DNA from: Muscardinus avellanarius
Taxonomy: Eukaryota; Chordata; Mammalia; Rodentia; Gliridae
Assembly (NCBI GenBank): GCA_963383645.1
Contig: OY726558.1
Span: forward strand, 178,961,134-179,025,133
Direction: 5' to 3'
DNA length: 64,000 bases
The number at the start of each line of letters is the position of its first letter. Positions within the stretch are counted from its first letter, which is position 1. Shown here piece by piece: positions 59,521 to 64,000 of this stretch. The notes under the pieces are model-generated. The model made no database searches. It saw only the letters and a program-made list of their open reading frames with translations, and was not told where the DNA came from. The translations under genes and the position numbers were made by a program.

Positions 59521-60770
59521 ATTAATAATGCAACTCTACACATAAATGACTATTTAGCAGATAATTCCTCTTCAGTCTCTCTCTGTGCAGAAACTGAGTG
59601 CCACTGGCCCCTTTTCCCCTATGAGTCTGGTTCGCTGAGTCTTTCTCAGTCTATGCAGATGGTCGGTATCATTGGGGATGGATTTAGTATTAAGCACAGG
59701 TCACCCTCCACGCTTTCCATAGAAGTGGAATCTCAATCTCTCTTGCCACCATTGGTGGCGTATGCCTCTGAGACCAAACTCAATGAAGGAGTCTCTGTTC
59801 TCCGCAGCTAGGGCTGGGCTGCTCTGACTTCTCCCCATTCACCATTTTTTAAGGTCTGTGGTAATCCCAGAGATTCTACTAGTTGTGTCTAGTGTTAAAC
59901 ATAGGTCTCCCTCCACACTTTCCACTAATCAGAGCCTGAGTCTTTCTGAGCTTCTGCTATGTCCAACCACAGACCCCACTCCCACTTTCTCTGGGTTGTA
60001 TTGGAAAGTCTCAGACCTGCAGAGTTTATCAGGGCTGTGCAAGTCCCTGAGGGCTCCAGGTTTGGCATTTTCCCATGAGAATCCCACCTCCACTTACAGT
60101 GTTATTGAGCACCCCTTTGGACCTCTGAAGGGTGTGGTAATCTCTGCCACCACTTTTCCTTCACTGAGTTGAACCACAGAATCTCAGACTCAGGGATTTT
60201 ATCAAGGTTGCACAAGTCCCTGGAGGCACAGCGCTGGGAGTCTCCTCTGGGGACCCCAGTTTCACTTACAATTTTGGTGTGCACTGGTCTGGATATCTCA
60301 CAGGCATAGTGAGCTTGGGTGCTGCTGGCAAGATGGCGCCACTACATACCCTCAGCTGTGAGGCTGGCAGGTTTCTTTTCTAGTGTTGAGCTTTGCTCTG
60401 GATCCCTGGAAGGCGTGGTGAGCTCCTGGAAGTTGTAGCAGGTCTTTGCACAGGAAGAACTGATGTCTTACCAACCTGTGGATCTGCAGCTGCTCACTTC
60501 TGAATCATATTTTCCTTTTCATCTCTGATGTGTGGTGCTGTGAGGCAAGACTGTCCCAGTATGGCACTTACCGCCCCAAGCCAGGCAGGTTTCTTTTCTG
60601 CTCTCTGGTCGGTCTTCTAATCCTTTTTTATTCTGTCCCTCTTCTTTATCATTTTTATTTCTCTACTGATAGTATTTTCTGGCTTTATCGAGCACTGTTT
60701 TACTGTTTTGAGGCCATGGAGATAGAGTGTCAGCAGGACTCGTAAGCACTGATTCTCTCACTCACCATCT
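59521..60770 (-). mobile_element. L1 5'UTR only, antisense, lacking ORFs
   Basis: The minus strand starts at about 60770 ('agatggtgagtgagagaatc'), matching the starts of the copies at 28372 and 49137, and proceeds through GC-richer 5'UTR to 59525, where it stops. No ORF1 or ORF2 sequence follows. L1 copies are usually 5'-truncated, so this 3'-truncated form is unusual. The 104-codon open frame at 59858-60172 lies inside it on the opposite strand and is not supported. Confidence 0.82.
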
Positions 60771-62032
60771 TTTTTTTTTTAAGATATGTTTGACACAAGA
60801 TTTCTAGGTTAGATACAAATCTTGTTAATCTCCTAAAAGGTAATAAAACAAACAGGGCAACTGACTTTGGGGTTATGTCGGTTTTTTTAAAGTAAGAAGT
60901 TATAGGTTAAAATATAACTTAACTTTATGTCTAAACAAGAAATTAAGAGCAGACTCAAGCACTTACATATTCTTGAAAATATTAAAAATAATTCTTAAAT
61001 ATTTTTGTTAGAAAAATTAATTTTATCTTTCTCATCCATCACCTTTTTGCCTTTTTTCTGCCTTCTAATTTTGTATAAAAATTAACTTTCCATTCTCACT
61101 GATATATATTTAGTGTAATTATATTTATGAAAATATTGGCATTAATATAATAAGATTATGTTTTCCTTATTTAAATCATTTGTAATGTATTTTGATAGAA
61201 AAATTTACAACACTTACTGTATGATTATATTTTGATTACCAGTAAGCCATTTATAAAATCACTGTCATGTAAACATTTCTGTAAGAAGTGATGGGAACAA
61301 TTCTCAGTTTATGGCTCTAAGTATCTTAATTAAATATAAATAATGAACTAGCATCATGAAAATTCTCTGCATTTCTACTTTTCTTAAAATCTATGGTATA
61401 AATTACACTTTGTAATCTTTAGTCTGTCTAATAAAATTTGAAAAATTTATTACTTTTATAATTTTATTAAATTCAGTTTAAATTATGATTTCTAGCATAA
61501 TGATTATAATTTTTGTTTTAAAAATAGCAAGTGGTAAAAACATTTGCACTAAAACATATAACATGAAACATTATATTATATAAAATAATAATTTTGGAAT
61601 AAATATGTAATTGACACACTCAACTTTTAAATTTTTCAGAGATGATTTTTGTTCTTCACACTTTCTAGATTTAACTGAATTTGTATGCAGGTGTGTTTCT
61701 ATATACTAATTAGAATTTTGATTATATTTCCATAGCTGACAGATGAATCAACAACTAGGATTATATTTTAAATACATGAAATGTAACCTACTTTTTAAAA
61801 ACTTAACCATTCTGGTACTAGTGCTGACAGGTCAATTTTTAAAACAAATTGTACAAGTGTCATACATTGAAGAAATCTACTGCTGAAAACTTTAAACCAT
61901 AAACACTCTAATGCACATTTTGTAGTCATAAAACTATGGGAATATTTGTTGAATTATTTTCCTTTCTATGTCACTACATCTGAGATTATTTATTACATCT
62001 CTCATTGTGTGTCTGTGTTTGTAAATGTGTGT
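60771..62032. other. AT-rich non-coding, no recognised feature
   Basis: No repeat, RNA gene or exon recognised. Confidence 0.5.
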
Positions 62033-62227
62033 GTTATTGGAAATTGAACCCAGGAGCAGTCTACCTTGAGCTACACTGTTAGCTCTATTTTATTTTTATT
62101 TTCAAACAGGGTCTCACTAAGTTGCAGAAGGCTTTGCTAAGTTGCTGATTCTGGCTGTGAATTCGTGATCCTCTTGTCTCAGCCTCACAGGTGGTGGAAT
62201 TACAGGCACCTTCCACCATATCTGGTT
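62033..62227 (-). mobile_element. Old B1-dID SINE, antisense
   Basis: 'ttattggaaattgaacccagg', 'cagggtctcactaagttgcag', 'gtctcagcctcacaggtgg', head 'ccaccatatctgg'. Confidence 0.87.
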
Positions 62228-62439
62228 CTTATCATTGTTTAGCAAGTTAGCAGATATAAGCATTTTGTGGATATTTTCACATGTTTTAGGTTGTTGTTAT
62301 TTCATACCCTGGAAAGTGATCAAGACCTAATTTCTAACATTATATAATTATAAGAAAAAATATATTGTCCCCTCATCCTGTGTTTATAATACTTATGTAA
62401 AATATGATGATGAAACTTTAGAAAGTCCCAAGTTACTTA

Positions 62440-62600
62440 TAAGGTTAAAGCAAGTTCCAGACCAGCATGAGCAATTTAGTAAGATCCTGTCTCAAAAAAA
62501 AAAAAAAACTAAATTTTCAAAAGGAGCTGTAGATATAGTTCAATAATACAGCCCTTGGCTTCAATCCTGAATATAGCAAAAAAGAGAGAGAAAAAAAAAA
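62440..62600 (+). mobile_element. Degenerate B1-dID SINE, head lost
   Basis: 'gaccagcatgagcaatttagtaagatcctgtctc', A-run, then ID-like 'gagctgtagatatagttcaat' and 'cttggcttcaatcctg'. Old copy without the first ~50 bp. Confidence 0.7.
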
Positions 62601-63369
62601 GTCCAAAAATTATAACCTAGAAAGAAAGGAAGAGGAAGCCTGTAGAAATTAAGATTTCACTAGTATAAGCTTCAAAGCTTGTAATTTATTTGTAAGTAAA
62701 AACAAGAAATTTCAGAATTGGGGAAGGTAACAGGGATACCATTTTGGGGGTCAAGAATAGAAAATAAGTAAGAAAATATTTTTAGTTTTATTTTTATGAA
62801 ATATTATATAAAAATGCTTTGTGAAGTATGAAAATATTTTATCACATAAAATTTTTTTCCAAAACATATAGAAACACCAAGTGGAGAGAGCATAGTGGTT
62901 TTTAATAAACTGCAGTGTAACTAATAACAATTTCATATTGCTTTAGGTTATATGAGATGCTTCTCACCTAATTCCCACAATTTGTATATAATATTTTCAA
63001 ATTGCATAAATGCTATTTTGTCTGTCACTTGGCATAAAGCAAAGTATTTCAAGAGTTAATATGGAAAACAGCATTTAAGATAATGTGCTTTAATAAGTTA
63101 TGTTTTGTGAGCAAATGATGTAAAAAGTAACAGTAAACAAAGTGCTTTAAAGTTTCTATAGAAAACTATGTTAAATATCATACTACAGGTCAGTTTTCTG
63201 ACAAATGAATAAGAAACATCCATGAGAACTGAGTTACTGATAATAAATTTTAAAATTCCAGTAAATCAGAGAGGAGGAGCAAATTAAAATTTTATAAAGT
63301 TCCTGTAACTGTGAATTTTTGTTTTCTTAATGTACATTTGGATCTTCATAATGCTATCACATCGATCTA
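62601..63369. other. AT-rich non-coding, no recognised feature
   Basis: No repeat or exon recognised. Confidence 0.5.
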
Positions 63370-64000
63370 CCATTCCTGGAGGGATTGAAACGTAAATGTA
63401 GCTGCTATGGAGATCAGTGTGGAGATTCCTCAGAAAAATGGGAATTGATCCACTATATAATCCATTTATACCATTCCTGAGTATTTTCCCAAAGAGACTA
63501 AAATAAAAAATATTATGTTGATAAATGCATATCCACGTTTATAGCATCATAATTCATAATAACCAAATAATTGAATCAACCTAGATGTCCATCAACAAAT
63601 GAATGTTTTACAAATTTATGGAATCTGTGTACATATATATATATATTCCATAAATTTATATATATAATCCATATATATATATTTTTATGGAATATACTCA
63701 GCAATATAAAAGAGCAAAAAGATGTAATTTGTAGGAAAATAGATGGACCTCAAGAATAATAATGATATGTGAGATTAGCCAGTTTAAAAAATAGAGTCAT
63801 ATGTTTTCTTTCATATGCAAAAGCTAGGGAGTAATTGAAATACAAAATGGACTTTAGATAATGAAGGAGACGCTCCAATAAACTGGAAGAGGTAACCTTG
63901 GGGAAGAAATTGGTAGAATTAATGAAGTAAACAGTTCCACTGACCTTATGTACATGCATAAGAATATTGATACTAATCTTATCATGTATGGGTAATGGAG
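63370..64000 (+). mobile_element. Old L1 3' region, sense, running off the window
   Basis: 'ggagatcagtgtggagattcctc', 'atccatttataccattcctgag', 'tagatgtccatcaacaaatga', 'ttttatggaatatactcagc' and 'atgtgagattagccag' follow the L1 ORF2/3'UTR order. Interrupted by AT repeats at 63631-63690. No end seen before 64000. Confidence 0.8.

Noticed and set aside
59858..60172. 104-codon plus-strand open frame with a Ser/Thr-rich sequence
   Set aside because: It lies antisense within an L1 5'UTR, starts and stops inside repeat sequence, and has no recognisable domain.

Overview
This 64 kb window is AT-rich, non-coding mammalian DNA, almost certainly from a rodent. The main clue is the SINEs. About thirty copies join a B1-like left half (7SL-derived: head, 'gaggctgag' core, 'gagaccctgtttc') to a tRNA-like ID right half ('tgtagctcagaggt...'). 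This is the B1-dID type of dimeric SINE reported from squirrels, dormice and other non-murid rodents. I saw no murid B2 or young mouse-type B1. I also saw none of the abundant squirrel ID variants I would expect in a sciurid, so I do not name the species. I found no intact protein-coding gene. Nearly all longer open frames lie in microsatellites, SINEs or L1 remnants.

Layout: 0-4.2 kb has a young SINE with a perfect 13-bp target duplication, a MaLR LTR and two antisense L1 3' ends. 6.5-8.9 kb has old L1 pieces in both orientations around a 5S rRNA fragment. 9.0-9.95 kb is one SINE split by a 737-bp insertion. 10.6-12.6 kb has an old L1 ORF2 split by an IAP-like solo LTR with a perfect 6-bp target duplication, then a CpG-rich gammaretrovirus-like LTR with three ~145-bp tandem units and a 250-bp pyrimidine tract. 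12.9-16 kb is featureless. 16-23.2 kb is a dense SINE cluster. 23.9-28.4 kb is one antisense L1 with internal deletions and two nested SINEs. 28.8-36 kb has a MaLR LTR, SINEs and an old L1M/HAL1-like stretch. 37.8 kb is a MIR. 39.5-41.9 kb is a sense L1 joining 5'UTR start directly to reverse-transcriptase sequence. 44-44.9 kb is a MaLR LTR with a GA array. 49.1-51 kb is an L1 with 5'UTR, decayed ORF1 and the start of ORF2, abutting an old antisense L1M. 52.1-52.8 kb is a SINE pile-up. 52.8-58.5 kb is the least repetitive part and holds the only coding-like signal: a possible 44-codon terminal exon on the minus strand (54505-54639) followed by a plausible 3'UTR. 59.5-60.8 kb is an antisense L1 5'UTR alone. 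The window ends in an L1 3' region.

Nothing here works together as a pathway or operon. The window is a record of successive retroelement insertions (MIR and old L1M, then MaLR LTRs, rodent L1, B1-dID, ERV LTRs and the youngest SINE subfamily) in intergenic or intronic DNA. I did not find a novel biological system. The items most worth checking are the candidate exon, the 737-bp insertion, the CpG-rich tandem LTR and the L1 copies with internal or 3' deletions. Repeat family names rest on recognising conserved segments by eye, not on a database search, and most boundaries are good to about 10-30 bp.
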